Positions 8,008 to 17,029 are shown, numbered from the stretch's first letter. The stretch: 64,000 nt of DNA from Clavibacter michiganensis (GCF_016907085.1 NZ_JAFBBJ010000001.1:186001-250000); one strand, 5' to 3'. Made by a program: numbers and translations. The notes: generated from the sequence alone by a model not told the origin.

Positions 8008-8640
8008 TCAGCGCCCGGTCTTGGCGATCTGCAGCAGGCCGTCCCCGGCGGGCGAGAGCGACGCGACGACCGCGCCGGAGCCCGCGGTCTCCTGCACCAG
8101 CGTGCGGAACGCGGCCGTCTGCGCGTCGCGCGCCGCCGGGTTCTGCACGCGGCCGCGCCAGAGGGCGTGCGGCACGAGCACCAGTCCGCCCGTGCGGGCC
8201 AGGCGCAGCCCGTGCTCCACGTACTCGATGACCTGGGCGGGATCCGCGTCCACGAGCACGAGGTCGTAGCTCGCGTCGCTCATGCGCGGCAGCACGTCGA
8301 GCGCGCGGCCCGTGATGAGGCGCACGCGGTTGGCGGGCACCTCGGCGTCGGCGAGGATCTCGCGGGCGGCCTGCTGGTGGTCGAACTCCACGTCGATGCT
8401 GGTGAGCACCGCGCGCGGCGCTCCCCGGAAGATGCAGAGGCCCGAGACGCCGGCGCCCGTGCCGATCTCGATGACGCTGGTCGCGCGCGTGGCCGCGGCG
8501 AGGAGCGAGAGCTGCGCGCCGACGGCGGGGGAGACGGCCTCGATGCCGAGCTCGCGGGAGTGCTGGCGCGCCAGGGCGATGTGCTCGTCCTCCACGACGA
8601 CGTCCTCGGCGAACTTCCACCCGGTCTCCTGGTCGGACAC
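8008..8640 (-). CDS. SAM-dependent O-methyltransferase (family 3)
   Basis: A 210-residue Rossmann-fold methyltransferase resembling the catechol/caffeoyl-CoA O-methyltransferase family. Motif I is VIEIGTGAGVSGL, the acidic strand-2 residue lies in LTSIDVE, and LVLVDADP forms the metal-binding DAD-type loop. The substrate cannot be deduced. The GTG at 8640 is preceded by a good purine-rich site (AAGAGGAGG). It is convergent with DUF3117 and divergent from tatB, matching actinobacterial loci where an O-methyltransferase sits near tatB and mrp. Confidence 0.88.
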   Translation of the reverse strand: MSDQETGWKFAEDVVVEDEHIALARQHSRELGIEAVSPAVGAQLSLLAAATRATSVIEIGTGAGVSGLCIFRGAPRAVLTSIDVEFDHQQAAREILADAEVPANRVRLITGRALDVLPRMSDASYDLVLVDADPAQVIEYVEHGLRLARTGGLVLVPHALWRGRVQNPAARDAQTAAFRTLVQETAGSGAVVASLSPAGDGLLQIAKTGR

Positions 8641-8789
8641 GCGGCACCTCCTCTTCCGGGTCCCCAGGGTATCGGCCCGGCGGCACCCGTCTGACCGGGC
8701 GGTGTCCGGTGCGGATCCGATGCGGCCCCTCTGCTGACCGGACCCTGCGGTCGGGCGGAGATCGCACCTCGACCGGCTAGCCTGTGATC

Positions 8790-9164
8790 ATGTTCGGCCT
8801 GACGTTCGAGAAGCTGATGCTCATCGGCATCATCGCCGTGTTCCTGCTCGGCCCCGAGCGGCTGCCGGTCTACACCCAGAAGCTCGCGGACCTGGTGAAG
8901 GCCGCGCGGCGCATGGCCACCGGCGCCCGGGAGCGCATGCGCGACGAGCTGGGGCCGGAGTTCGACGAGGTCGACTGGAAGAAGCTCGACCCGCGCCAGT
9001 ACGACCCGCGCCGCATCATCAAGGAGGCGCTGTTCGAGGACGAGCCCGTGGTCACGAAGCCGCGCGTGCCGGTCGAGACCACCATCGCCCGGAGGCAGCG
9101 GCTGGAGCGCGAGGCGGCCGCCGCGTCGGCGCAGCCCGCCCCCTTCGACGCCGAGGCCACCTGA
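8790..9164 (+). CDS. tatB: Sec-independent translocase subunit TatB
   Basis: Component of the twin-arginine translocase. The first about 20 residues form one membrane helix (FEKLMLIGIIAVFLLGPERLP) with the conserved Gly-Pro-Glu hinge, followed by an amphipathic helix and a charged cytoplasmic tail with Lys/Arg/Asp-rich and then Ala/Pro-rich sequence. The 124-residue length and the FDEVDWKKLDP region fit actinobacterial TatB rather than TatA. The ATG at 8790 is chosen because TAGCCT at 8778-8783 sits six bases upstream; a GTG at 8784 would be directly on the -10 box. tatA and tatC are not nearby. Confidence 0.85.
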   Translation: MFGLTFEKLMLIGIIAVFLLGPERLPVYTQKLADLVKAARRMATGARERMRDELGPEFDEVDWKKLDPRQYDPRRIIKEALFEDEPVVTKPRVPVETTIARRQRLEREAAAASAQPAPFDAEAT

Positions 9165-9182
9165 CCCACGTCGCCTGACCGT

Positions 9183-10100
9183 CTAGCCGTTCCCGCTGAA
9201 GCGCGCGTCCACGGCCCTCGCCTCCTCGCGGAGCGCGTCCACCACGGCCCGCACCGACGGACGCTCGGCGCGATCGGGCCGCAGCAGCACGTGCAGGTGC
9301 CGCTTCGACGCGACGCCCGACAGCCGCTTGACCACGACGCCGTCGTGCTCGCCGGCGGTGTACCGGGGCAAGAGCGCGATCCCGTGCCCGGAGGCCACGA
9401 GCGACTCCGTGATGCGCGTGTCGCTGAACCGCTGCACCACGCGCGCCGGCGCGCCCACGGCCTGCTCGATGTCGAGGAGGATCCGGTCGAAGGGCAGCCC
9501 CTGCGGCACCCCGATCCAGGGTTCGCCGCTGAGGTCCGCGGGGCTCACCGAGGCCCGGCCGGCGAGGCGGTGGTCCGCGGGCATGGCGACGTCGAGCGGC
9601 TCCACCATGAGCGGCACGATCACGAGGCCGAGCCCGCGCCAGGTGCCCGCGCCGGCGAGCGAGTGGGCGATGACGACGTCGAAGTCGGCCGTCAGGTCCG
9701 CGAAGGCGGCGGAGGTCGGATCCCGGTCGCTCGCGCGCAGCGTGAGGTCGGGGATCCCGGCGACGCGGTCGAGGAGGCCGGGCAGCAGCATCTGCGCCGC
9801 GGTGGGGAACGTGGCCAGCGTGACCTCGCCGGAGGGCTGATGCCGGAAGTCCTCCCACAGCGCCTCGGCGCGGGCCACGGCGACGGCGATGTCGGTCGCC
9901 GTGCGGGCGAGCGCGCGGCCCGCGTCGGTGAGGATCACGCCCCGGCCCGAGCGCTCGGTGAGCGGCACGCCGGCTTCGCGCTCGAGCACCTTGAGCTGCT
10001 GCGAGACCGCGGACGGTGTGCGGCCGGCGGCGCGGGCGACGGCGCCCACGCTGCCGCGGTCGGCGAGCTCGCGGAGGAGCTCGAGGCGGCGGATGTCCAT
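9183..10100 (-). CDS. LysR family transcriptional regulator
   Basis: A 305-residue LysR-type regulator. Residues 1-60 form the winged helix-turn-helix (RRLELLRELADRGSVGAVA, RTPSAVSQQLKVLE), residues about 90-295 the periplasmic-binding-like effector domain. Its start lies six bases after a TAGCCT box (10112-10107, minus strand) that is embedded in a palindrome, so it probably represses itself. It faces a 40-residue membrane peptide gene across 115 bp. The effector and targets are unknown. Confidence 0.9.
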   Translation of the reverse strand: MDIRRLELLRELADRGSVGAVARAAGRTPSAVSQQLKVLEREAGVPLTERSGRGVILTDAGRALARTATDIAVAVARAEALWEDFRHQPSGEVTLATFPTAAQMLLPGLLDRVAGIPDLTLRASDRDPTSAAFADLTADFDVVIAHSLAGAGTWRGLGLVIVPLMVEPLDVAMPADHRLAGRASVSPADLSGEPWIGVPQGLPFDRILLDIEQAVGAPARVVQRFSDTRITESLVASGHGIALLPRYTAGEHDGVVVKRLSGVASKRHLHVLLRPDRAERPSVRAVVDALREEARAVDARFSGNG

Positions 10101-10114
10101 GTAGGCAGGCTACA
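10100..10114. promoter_or_regulatory. probable LysR autoregulatory operator
   Basis: TGTAG-GCAGG-CTACA, a perfect 5-bp inverted repeat with the T-N11-A spacing typical of LysR boxes. It covers the minus-strand -10 and transcription start of the lysR gene, so binding would block it. Confidence 0.6.
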
Positions 10115-10215
10115 CAGCCAGGCAAGGACTATGCGCTTGTCCTGAACGTTCTGCGGTGGTCCCATGGAGGTGCGGCGGAATGCGCCGCCATCCGCCTTCC
10201 CGCAGGAGCACCACC

Positions 10216-10338
10216 ATGACCGTCTTCCTCATCGCCATCGCCGCCCTCTCCGTCTCCGCCGTCGCCGGCACCGTCGTCGTCACGGCGCGCGACGGCTACC
10301 GCGCCATGCCGACGCGCACGCACCGCAGCCACGTCTAG
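10216..10338 (+). CDS. 40-residue single-span membrane peptide
   Basis: Small gene starting MTVFLIAIAALSVSAVAG, one predicted membrane helix, followed by a short basic tail ending THRSHV. It has an AGGAG-type ribosome binding site at 10203-10207, an ATG at 10216, and a 40-base terminator 18 bases after its stop, so it is a complete small transcription unit divergent from the LysR gene. I do not recognise a family and infer no function beyond membrane location. Confidence 0.6.
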   Translation: MTVFLIAIAALSVSAVAGTVVVTARDGYRAMPTRTHRSHV

Positions 10339-10356
10339 GCAGCACGCGCACCACGG

Positions 10357-10396
10357 ACGAGGAGGACGGCAGCCCGCGGGCTGCCGTCCTCCTCGT
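10357..10396. terminator. strong bidirectional terminator
   Basis: A 19-bp perfect stem (ACGAGGAGGACGGCAGCCC and its complement) with a two-base centre, between the 40-residue peptide gene and convergent mrp. Confidence 0.8.
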
Positions 10397-10437
10397 GCAT
10401 CACGGGGTCGTCGACGGAGTCGACGCGGGCCCGGCGC

Positions 10438-11613
10438 CTAGGAGACGGACAGCCCCAGCCGCCGGCCCGCGAGACCCCGGCCGCGCGAGGCCAGGTGGTC
10501 CGCGACGCGGAGGATCTGCACCGCGGCGGGATCCGTGGGCTCCGCCAGCACCAGCGGCGCACCGGCGTCGCCGCCCTCGCGGAGCGACATGCTGAGCGGC
10601 ACGCTCGCGAGGAGCGGCACGGCCTCGTCCTGCCCCGCGGACAGCCGGCGCGCGACCTCCGCGCCGCCGCCCGCGCCGAAGAGCTCCAGCACGGATCCGT
10701 CGGGCTGGACGAACCCCGCCATGTTCTCGACCACGCCGGCGACGCGCTGGCCCGTCTGCCGCGCGACCAGGCCGCTGCGCTCGGCCACGTCGGCCGCGGC
10801 GGGCTGCGGCGTCGTGACGACGAGCACCTCCGCGTTGGGGAGGAGCTGGCCCACCGTGATCGCGACGTCGCCCGTGCCGGGCGGCAGGTCGAGCAGCAGC
10901 ACGTCGAGGTCGCCGAAGAAGACGTCGGTGAGGAACTGCTGGATGGTGCGGTGCAGCATGGGCCCGCGCCAGGAGACGGCGGTGCCGCCGGTGGCGTCGG
11001 GGTCGAGGAACATGCCGATGGAGATGACCTTCACGCCGTGCGCGACGGGCGGCAGGATCATGTCGCCGACGCGCGTGGGCTGCGCGGTGCGGCCGTCGGC
11101 GCCCACCAGGCCGAGGATCCCCGGGATGGAGAAGCCGTGCACGTCCGCGTCGACGAGACCCACCGCGAGGCCCTTCGCCGCGAGCGCGACCGCGAGGTTG
11201 GCCGTGAGCGTGGACTTGCCGACGCCGCCCTTGCCGCTCGTGACGGCGTAGACGCGCGTGAGGCTGTCCGGGCCGAAGGGGATCCCCCGCTGGGCGGCGG
11301 GACCCCGCAGCCGCTCGGTGAGCGCGCGGCGCCGCTCGGGGCTCATCACGCCGACCGTGAGCTCGAGCCGCGCGACGCCGGGGACGGCCTCGACGGTCTC
11401 GCGCACGTCGCGCTCGATCGACGTCGCGGCCGGGCAGCCGACGATCGTCAACGCGATGTCCACGTGGGCCACGCCGCCGTCCTGGATCCGCACGTCGGAG
11501 ACCATGTCGAGCTCGGTGATGGGGCGGCGGATCTCGGGATCCACCACGCGGGCCAGCGCCCGCCGGATCGCCTCGGTCGTCAGCGCCTCCGCGCCGGGGG
11601 CCTCAGCGGCCAT
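10438..11613 (-). CDS. mrp: Mrp/NBP35-family iron-sulfur cluster carrier ATPase
   Basis: A 391-residue P-loop ATPase thought to carry or insert Fe-S clusters. Residues about 10-95 form a MIP18/DUF59 domain (RVVDPEIRRPITELDMV); the ATPase core has the deviant Walker A TSGKGGVGKSTL, IDVLLLDLPPGTGDVAI and the conserved PNAEVLVVTTPQ. The CxxC seen in some homologues is not obvious here. It overlaps the upstream DUF1003 gene by 11 bases and is the last gene of the mgtE-like/DUF1003/mrp operon. Confidence 0.92.
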   Translation of the reverse strand: MAAEAPGAEALTTEAIRRALARVVDPEIRRPITELDMVSDVRIQDGGVAHVDIALTIVGCPAATSIERDVRETVEAVPGVARLELTVGVMSPERRRALTERLRGPAAQRGIPFGPDSLTRVYAVTSGKGGVGKSTLTANLAVALAAKGLAVGLVDADVHGFSIPGILGLVGADGRTAQPTRVGDMILPPVAHGVKVISIGMFLDPDATGGTAVSWRGPMLHRTIQQFLTDVFFGDLDVLLLDLPPGTGDVAITVGQLLPNAEVLVVTTPQPAAADVAERSGLVARQTGQRVAGVVENMAGFVQPDGSVLELFGAGGGAEVARRLSAGQDEAVPLLASVPLSMSLREGGDAGAPLVLAEPTDPAAVQILRVADHLASRGRGLAGRRLGLSVS

Positions 11614-12154
11614 GCGTGCGTCGGCTGCCCGCGCCCTCCACGTCGTCCGCCTCGGGATCGTCGCGGCGGTCGAGCTCCTCGAGGAGCTGGCGGAGCTCGG
11701 CGCGGATGAAGTCCTTCGAGGCCACGTCCTTCATCTGCAGGCGGAGCGACACGACCTCGCGGGCGAGGTACTCGACGTCGGCGACGTTGCGCTCGGCGCG
11801 CTGGCGGTCCTGCTCGATCTGCACGCGGTCGCGGTCGTCCTGGCGGTTCTGCGCCAGCAGGATGAGCGGCGCCGCGTACGAGGCCTGCAGCGACAGGATC
11901 AGGGTGAGCGCGGTGAAGCCGAGCGCCGCGGAGTCGAAGCGCGCGGACTCCGGCCCGTAGGTGTTGTAGCCGATCCACGCGACGCAGAAGGCCGTGAGGC
12001 CCACGAGGAACCACGGCGTCCCCATGCCGCGGGCGATGGACTCGGTGAAGCGGCCGAAGCGGTCGCGGCTCGCGCGGTTGCGCATCGGGAGGACGGTCGT
12101 GCGGAGGCCCTTGGGGGCGTCCAGTCGGACGTCGCGGTTACTCTGCCGTGCCAC
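11603..12154 (-). CDS. DUF1003 domain-containing membrane protein
   Basis: A 183-residue protein with two membrane helices (residues about 45-65 and 75-100) and a charged C-terminal coiled-coil-like tail rich in Arg, Glu and Asp. The pattern FTESIARGMGTPWFLVGL, WIGYNTYG and LSLQASYAAPLILLAQNRQ identifies the DUF1003 family, whose function is unknown. It overlaps both neighbours (17 bases with the MgtE-N/CBS gene, 11 with mrp), an arrangement I recall as common in Actinobacteria, and hints at a role tied to magnesium or metal homeostasis. Confidence 0.9.
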   Translation of the reverse strand: MARQSNRDVRLDAPKGLRTTVLPMRNRASRDRFGRFTESIARGMGTPWFLVGLTAFCVAWIGYNTYGPESARFDSAALGFTALTLILSLQASYAAPLILLAQNRQDDRDRVQIEQDRQRAERNVADVEYLAREVVSLRLQMKDVASKDFIRAELRQLLEELDRRDDPEADDVEGAGSRRTHGR

Positions 12155-13484
12155 GGGGGATCCTCCGTCCTCGTACGGGTCCTGCGGTGGGGATGGCGGC
12201 CGTGGCCGTGCCGTGGAAGCGGGCGGTCGCGCGCTTGCGCGTCTCGCGTTCCGCGTCGGCGCTGCGCCAGTCGTCCGGCAGGAGGTGGTCGAGCACGTCG
12301 TCGATGGTGACCACGCCGACCAGGCGGTGGTTCTCGTCCACCACGGGCACGGAGACGAGGTTGTAGCTCGCCATGATGCGCGACACCTCGGCCGCGCTCG
12401 TGTCCGCGCGCACCGGTTCCAGGCCCTGGTCGAGCAGCGTGCCGAGGCGCTCGTGCGGCGGGTAGCGCAGCATCCGCTGGAAGTGCACCATGCCCAGGAA
12501 GCGGCCCGTCGGCGGCTCGTACGGCGGCAGCGTGACGCAGACCGCGGCGCCCAGCGTGGGCGCGAGCTCGTGGCGGCGGATGAGGGCGAGGCCCTCGGCG
12601 ACGGTGGCGTCGCCCGAGACGATGACGGGATCCGTGGTCATGAGGCCGCCCGCGGTGTCGGGCGCGTAGCTGAGGAGCATGCGGACGTCGTCGGCCTCCT
12701 CCGGCTGCATCAGCTCGAGGAGGGTCTCGCCGCGCTCGTCCGACAGCTGCGCGATGAGGTCGGCCGCGTCGTCCGGCTGCATCTGGTCGAGCACGTCGGC
12801 CGCGCGGTCGTCGTCGAGCGTGGCCATGATCTCGACCTGCTCGGCCTCCGGCATCTCCTCGAGGACGTCGGCGAGGCGGGCGTCCGGCAGCTCCTCGGCG
12901 ACCTCGAGGCGACGCGCCTGGGGCAGGTCGAGGAGGGTGTTGGCGAGGTCGGCGGGCAGCAGGTCGGAGTAGGCGGCGAGGAACTGCGAGGCGGACTGGG
13001 CGACGCCGTCGTCCTGGAGCTCGGCGACCTCCTCCCACGTGGCGAAGATGGTGGCGCCCTTGGCGAAGGGGGAGGGGCTCGTGCGCGGGCGGCGGCAGAA
13101 GAGCTGCGAGACCTCCCACTCGGCCTGGCCGGACTCCTCGATCGCGACGTCCTCGATGACGGCGGTGCCGGATCCGTCGCGCATGCTCACGCGGCGCCCG
13201 AGGATCTCCGCGATGACGCGCACCTCACCCCCGCGCTGCTCGAACCGGCGCAGGTTGATGAGGCCGGTCGTGATGATCTGCCCGGAGCCGATGCTCGTGA
13301 CGCGGCCGATGGAGAGGAACACGCGGCGCTTGCCGGGGATCTCGACGATGAGGCCGACGACGCGCGGCGGATCGTCCTTGCGGTAGACGACGAGCACGTC
13401 GCGGACGCGCCCGACGCGGTCTCCTGCGGGGTCGAACACGCTGCACCCGGCGAGCCGGGCGACGAAGACTCGGGAGGCGCTCAC
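12138..13484 (-). CDS. soluble MgtE-N/CBS domain protein
   Basis: A 448-residue protein with a PRC-barrel-like N-terminal domain (about residues 1-80), an MgtE N-terminal superhelix (about 165-285, with repeats such as LADVLEEMPEAEQVEIM) and a CBS pair (about 290-410, TTDPVIVSGDATVAEGL, SVPVVDENHRLVGVVTIDDVLDHL). It has the regulatory half of MgtE magnesium channels but no membrane helices, so it is a sensor or regulator rather than a transporter. TAGATT at 13496-13491 lies six bases before the GTG, suggesting a leaderless mRNA. It heads the operon with DUF1003 and mrp. Confidence 0.88.
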   Translation of the reverse strand: MSASRVFVARLAGCSVFDPAGDRVGRVRDVLVVYRKDDPPRVVGLIVEIPGKRRVFLSIGRVTSIGSGQIITTGLINLRRFEQRGGEVRVIAEILGRRVSMRDGSGTAVIEDVAIEESGQAEWEVSQLFCRRPRTSPSPFAKGATIFATWEEVAELQDDGVAQSASQFLAAYSDLLPADLANTLLDLPQARRLEVAEELPDARLADVLEEMPEAEQVEIMATLDDDRAADVLDQMQPDDAADLIAQLSDERGETLLELMQPEEADDVRMLLSYAPDTAGGLMTTDPVIVSGDATVAEGLALIRRHELAPTLGAAVCVTLPPYEPPTGRFLGMVHFQRMLRYPPHERLGTLLDQGLEPVRADTSAAEVSRIMASYNLVSVPVVDENHRLVGVVTIDDVLDHLLPDDWRSADAERETRKRATARFHGTATAAIPTAGPVRGRRIPRGTAE

Positions 13485-13542
13485 AGAGTCAATCTAGTCG
13501 CTCGCCCAGCGCCCGCCCGGCACCCCGTGGAAGACTGACGAG

Positions 13543-14211
13543 GTGACCAACCCCCTCCTCGGACGCTCCTCCCGTGCCCGCATGCCGAAGCTGCCGAAGG
13601 GGGAGCCCGTCGCGACCTACGAGACGTACGACGAGGCCCAGAAGGCCGTCGTCACGCTCGCCGAGGCGGACTTCCCGGTCACGCAGGTGAGCATCGTGGG
13701 CAACGAGCTGACGAGCGTCGAGCGGGTCACGGGCAAGCTCACCTCCGCCCGGGCCGCGGTCGCGGGAGCGGCGAGCGGCGCGTGGCTCGGCCTGTTCCTC
13801 GGGCTCGTGACCTTCCTCTTCTCGCCCGTGCCGAACTTCTCGTTCGTCGTCGGCGCCGTCATCATCGGCGTCGGCTTCGGCGCCATCTACGGGATCGTCA
13901 GCTACAGCATCACGCGCCGCCGCCGGGACTTCACCTCGGTGATGCAGGTCACGGCCACGAGCTACTCCGTGGTCGTCGAGCCCGACTCCCTGCACCGCGC
14001 GCGGAACGTGCTCGGGATCGGGGGAGTCGGCACGTCGGTGTACGGCGAGCCGGTGGTGTCGACGCCGCCCGCCACCGCGCCCGCCGCGAAGCCCGTGGGC
14101 CCCTACGGGGAGCGCCTGCCCGAGCCGGGTGGATCCGACGCCCCCGAGCCGACCGCGCCGCCGACGTCGACCGACCGTCCCGTGGGCGACCAGGGCACGG
14201 CGGGGGCCTGA
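13543..14211 (+). CDS. general stress protein-like membrane protein
   Basis: A 222-residue protein. Residues about 20-65 resemble the general-stress-protein 17M/YflT type domain (VATYETYDEAQKAVVTLAE, FPVTQVSIVGNEL). Two or three hydrophobic glycine-rich segments follow (residues about 70-125, containing GAWLGLFLGLVTF and VVGAVIIGVGFGAIYG), and the C-terminal 60 residues are Pro/Thr-rich. AAGACT at 13531-13536 sits six bases before the GTG. It is divergent from the MgtE-N/CBS operon. Function is unknown; the family is associated with stress responses. Confidence 0.8.
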   Translation: MTNPLLGRSSRARMPKLPKGEPVATYETYDEAQKAVVTLAEADFPVTQVSIVGNELTSVERVTGKLTSARAAVAGAASGAWLGLFLGLVTFLFSPVPNFSFVVGAVIIGVGFGAIYGIVSYSITRRRRDFTSVMQVTATSYSVVVEPDSLHRARNVLGIGGVGTSVYGEPVVSTPPATAPAAKPVGPYGERLPEPGGSDAPEPTAPPTSTDRPVGDQGTAGA

Positions 14212-14239
14212 TCCCCGCGCGCCGCGCCCGTCCCGACGG

Positions 14240-15853
14240 CTACGCGCGTCCGGCCATCCACGCCTCGACCTCGTCGGCCGTGCGGGGGATCCCCGCGGAC
14301 AGGTTCTCGGCGCCGTCGCGCGTCACGAGGATGTCGTCCTCGATGCGCACGCCGATGCCGCGGAAGCGCTCCGGCACCGTGAGGTCGTCGGGCTGGAAGT
14401 ACAGGCCCGGCTCGATCGTGAAGACCATGCCGGCCTCGACGATCCCGTCGATGTACATGTCGCGGCGGGCCTGCGCGCAGTCGTGCACGTCGAGCCCGAG
14501 GTGGTGGCTCGTGCCGTGGACCATGTAGCGGCGGTGGTGCTGGTTGTCGGCCTCGAGCGCCTCCTCCGCGGTGACGGGGAGCATGCCCCAGTCGGCGGTC
14601 CTGCGCGCGATGACCCGCATCGCCGCGGCGTGGACCTCGCGGAAGAGGATCCCGGGGCGCACGATCGCCAGCGCGGCGTCGGCCGCCTCGCGCACGGCCT
14701 CGTAGACCTCGCGCTGCACGTCGGTGAAGGTGCCCGACACGGGGAGCGTGCGGGTGATGTCCGCCGTGTAGTAGCTGTCGAGCTCGACGCCGGCGTCGAT
14801 GAGGATCAGGTCGCCCGGGAGCACGCGGCCGTCGTTGCGGGTCCAGTGCAGGATGCAGGCGTGCGGGCCGGACGCCGCGATCGTGTCGTAGCCGACCGCG
14901 TTGCCGTCGGCCCGGGCGCGCGCGTTGAAGACGCCCTCGACGACGCGCTCGCCGCGCGCGTGCGCGACGACGGCGGGCATGTCGGCGATCACGTCGGAGA
15001 ACCCGCGGCCGGTGGTGTCGACCGCCTCGCGCATCTGGCGGATCTCGTAGGCGTCCTTGACGAGGCGGAGCTCGGAGGCGTCGCGGGCGAGGCGGGCGTC
15101 GCCGTCGGCGGGGTCCTGGTCGTCCGCGTCGGCGTCGGCGGCGGCGCGGGCCTCGTCCACGCGCGCGGCGATGGCGGGGTCGGCCTCGCGGATCACGCGC
15201 ACGGTGCCCCCGGCGGCAATGGCGGCGTCGACGTCGGCGAGGGGCGCGGTGGCGATCCCCAGGTCGGCCGCGACCTGGCGGAGCGAGGGGCGCGGGCCGA
15301 TCCAGAACTCGCCGATCTCGGCGTTGGCGTAGAACTCGTCGCTGTCGCGGCCGGCGCGCTCGCGGAAGTGGAGGGTGGCCTCGTGCGCGGATCCGTCGGC
15401 GGCGGATCCCTCGGCAACGGGCTCGAGGACGAGCACGGCGCCGGGCTCGCTGTCGGCGCCCCAGCCGGTCAGGTGCGCGAACGCCGAGTGGGCGCGGAAC
15501 GGGAAGTCGGTGTCGTTGCTGCGCTGCTTGAGGCGACCGGCGGGGATCACGAGGCGCGCGCCGACGTGGAGGGCGGAGAGGCGGCGGCGGCGGTCGGCGG
15601 CGAAGGGCGCCTGCTCGCGGGCCGGCGGGTCGACCTCCTCGCGATCGGCCCAGTTCGTGGACACGAAGTCGCTGAACGCGGTGCTCGCGGGCGTGGTGCT
15701 GCGGTTGGAGGTGGCGCGGGGGACGGGGGCGTCGCCGGATCCGGGAGCGGAGGTCGCGGGCGCCGCGGTCTCGGTCGTCGCCAGGGGCGCGGCCGGATCG
15801 GCGGCGATCTCGGCGGGGGCGGTCTCGGACGCGGTGTCGATGTTCTCGGCCAT
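14240..15853 (-). CDS. pepP: Xaa-Pro aminopeptidase (M24B)
   Basis: A 537-residue metallo-aminopeptidase P that removes N-terminal residues before proline. The first about 55 residues are an Ala/Thr/Pro-rich extension. The creatinase-type N-domain follows, then the catalytic pita-bread domain with metal ligands in LILIDAGVELDSYYTADITR (two Asp), HGTSHHLGLDVHD (His), FTIEPGLYF (Glu) and GVRIEDDILV (Glu). A central segment (residues about 245-270) is unusually Asp/Ala-rich. It is monocistronic by spacing. Confidence 0.92.
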   Translation of the reverse strand: MAENIDTASETAPAEIAADPAAPLATTETAAPATSAPGSGDAPVPRATSNRSTTPASTAFSDFVSTNWADREEVDPPAREQAPFAADRRRRLSALHVGARLVIPAGRLKQRSNDTDFPFRAHSAFAHLTGWGADSEPGAVLVLEPVAEGSAADGSAHEATLHFRERAGRDSDEFYANAEIGEFWIGPRPSLRQVAADLGIATAPLADVDAAIAAGGTVRVIREADPAIAARVDEARAAADADADDQDPADGDARLARDASELRLVKDAYEIRQMREAVDTTGRGFSDVIADMPAVVAHARGERVVEGVFNARARADGNAVGYDTIAASGPHACILHWTRNDGRVLPGDLILIDAGVELDSYYTADITRTLPVSGTFTDVQREVYEAVREAADAALAIVRPGILFREVHAAAMRVIARRTADWGMLPVTAEEALEADNQHHRRYMVHGTSHHLGLDVHDCAQARRDMYIDGIVEAGMVFTIEPGLYFQPDDLTVPERFRGIGVRIEDDILVTRDGAENLSAGIPRTADEVEAWMAGRA

Positions 15854-15923
15854 CCGACGATCATCCCACCTGCGCGCGGGCGGACGCAGGGCGGACGCAG
15901 GGCGGGCGCTGCGGCGGGCCGGG

Positions 15924-16949
15924 TCAGCGGAGGGGCGTCAGCTGCGCGATGACCGGCCGGTGGTCGCTCCCGGCGCCGTCGCGGTCCTCGACGACGCGGA
16001 AGCCCGTGACCGCCCAGCCGGGCGTGGCCATGATGTGGTCGATCGGGGTGCCGAGCAGCGCGGGGATCCCCGTGGGCCAGGTGCCGACCGCGCCGTTCCC
16101 CGAGGCGCGCGCCGCGTCGACGCACTTCCCGAGGTCGGTGACCTGGTCGCGCTCGGTGGGCGTGCCGCCGTACCGGCTCATGTGGTCGAGCGTCGCGTTG
16201 AAGTCGCCCGCGATGATCACGTTGCCCTCGTCGCAGCGCTTCCCAAGCCAGGCGAGGTCGGCGCGCCAGTTGTCCATCTGCTCGGGGATGGGGGAGACGG
16301 GGTGCACCGCCATGATGACGGGGCCCTTCCCGTCGACCGGCTCCATGATGACCGTGGGGAGCACGCTCGTGGTGCCGCGCGACTCGTCCATCCGGTAGTC
16401 GCCGTAGGCCGCGCTGATGAGGATGGTGGTGGAGCGGGCAGCCGCCACGTCGTCGAAGGCCGCGGTGCGGACCCACATCGGCCGTCCGGCGTCGCGCATG
16501 AGGACGGCGATCTCCGCGCCGGTCTCCTCGCGGGTCTCGGGGAGCGTGATGACGTCGGCGCCGGACTCGATGGCCAGGTCGGCGACCGCGCGGGCTCCCG
16601 TCGCGCCGCCGAGCGTGTTCCACGAGAGCACGGTGACGTCGTCGTCCTGCGCCTCCTGGAAGGCCGTGTCGCCGAGGCCGCGCGTGGCGAGCACCGCGGA
16701 GTTGGCGCCGATGAAGAGCACGAGCAGCACGGCGATGCTGCCGAGCAGCCGACGGCCGGGGCGGATCGCGAGGCAGAGGACGAGGGTCAGCACGAGCACG
16801 GCGGCCGCCGCGGCGACGAGGCCCCCGCGGATGGCGACGGCGTGCGCGACCAGGTAGGTCTGCTCGAGCCCCAGCAGCTGCGGCCAGGTGACGACGAGGA
16901 ACCCGGCGGCCGTGATGAGGATGACTGCTGCTCCGACGACCCGACCCAT
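15924..16949 (-). CDS. membrane-anchored endonuclease/exonuclease/phosphatase-family protein
   Basis: A 341-residue protein with three N-terminal membrane helices (residues about 5-100) and an extracytoplasmic EEP domain with all catalytic motifs: VLSWNTLGG, LPETREETG, AVHP, IIAGDFNATLDH and GSDHRPVIAQL. Such proteins hydrolyse phosphodiester bonds in nucleic acids, lipids or inositol phosphates; the substrate is not known. The ATG at 16949 is preferred to a GTG at 16961 because CATAGT at 16967-16962 is the likely -10 and the GTG would touch it. It is divergent from the PHP gene over 92 bp. Confidence 0.85.
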   Translation of the reverse strand: MGRVVGAAVILITAAGFLVVTWPQLLGLEQTYLVAHAVAIRGGLVAAAAAVLVLTLVLCLAIRPGRRLLGSIAVLLVLFIGANSAVLATRGLGDTAFQEAQDDDVTVLSWNTLGGATGARAVADLAIESGADVITLPETREETGAEIAVLMRDAGRPMWVRTAAFDDVAAARSTTILISAAYGDYRMDESRGTTSVLPTVIMEPVDGKGPVIMAVHPVSPIPEQMDNWRADLAWLGKRCDEGNVIIAGDFNATLDHMSRYGGTPTERDQVTDLGKCVDAARASGNGAVGTWPTGIPALLGTPIDHIMATPGWAVTGFRVVEDRDGAGSDHRPVIAQLTPLR

Positions 16950-17029
16950 GACGACCACCACACTATGGCGGCTCTCTGGGAGAGCGCCGCCGCGGGCGCC
17001 GACGGGCCGGGGCGCGCAGGGCCGCCGCG

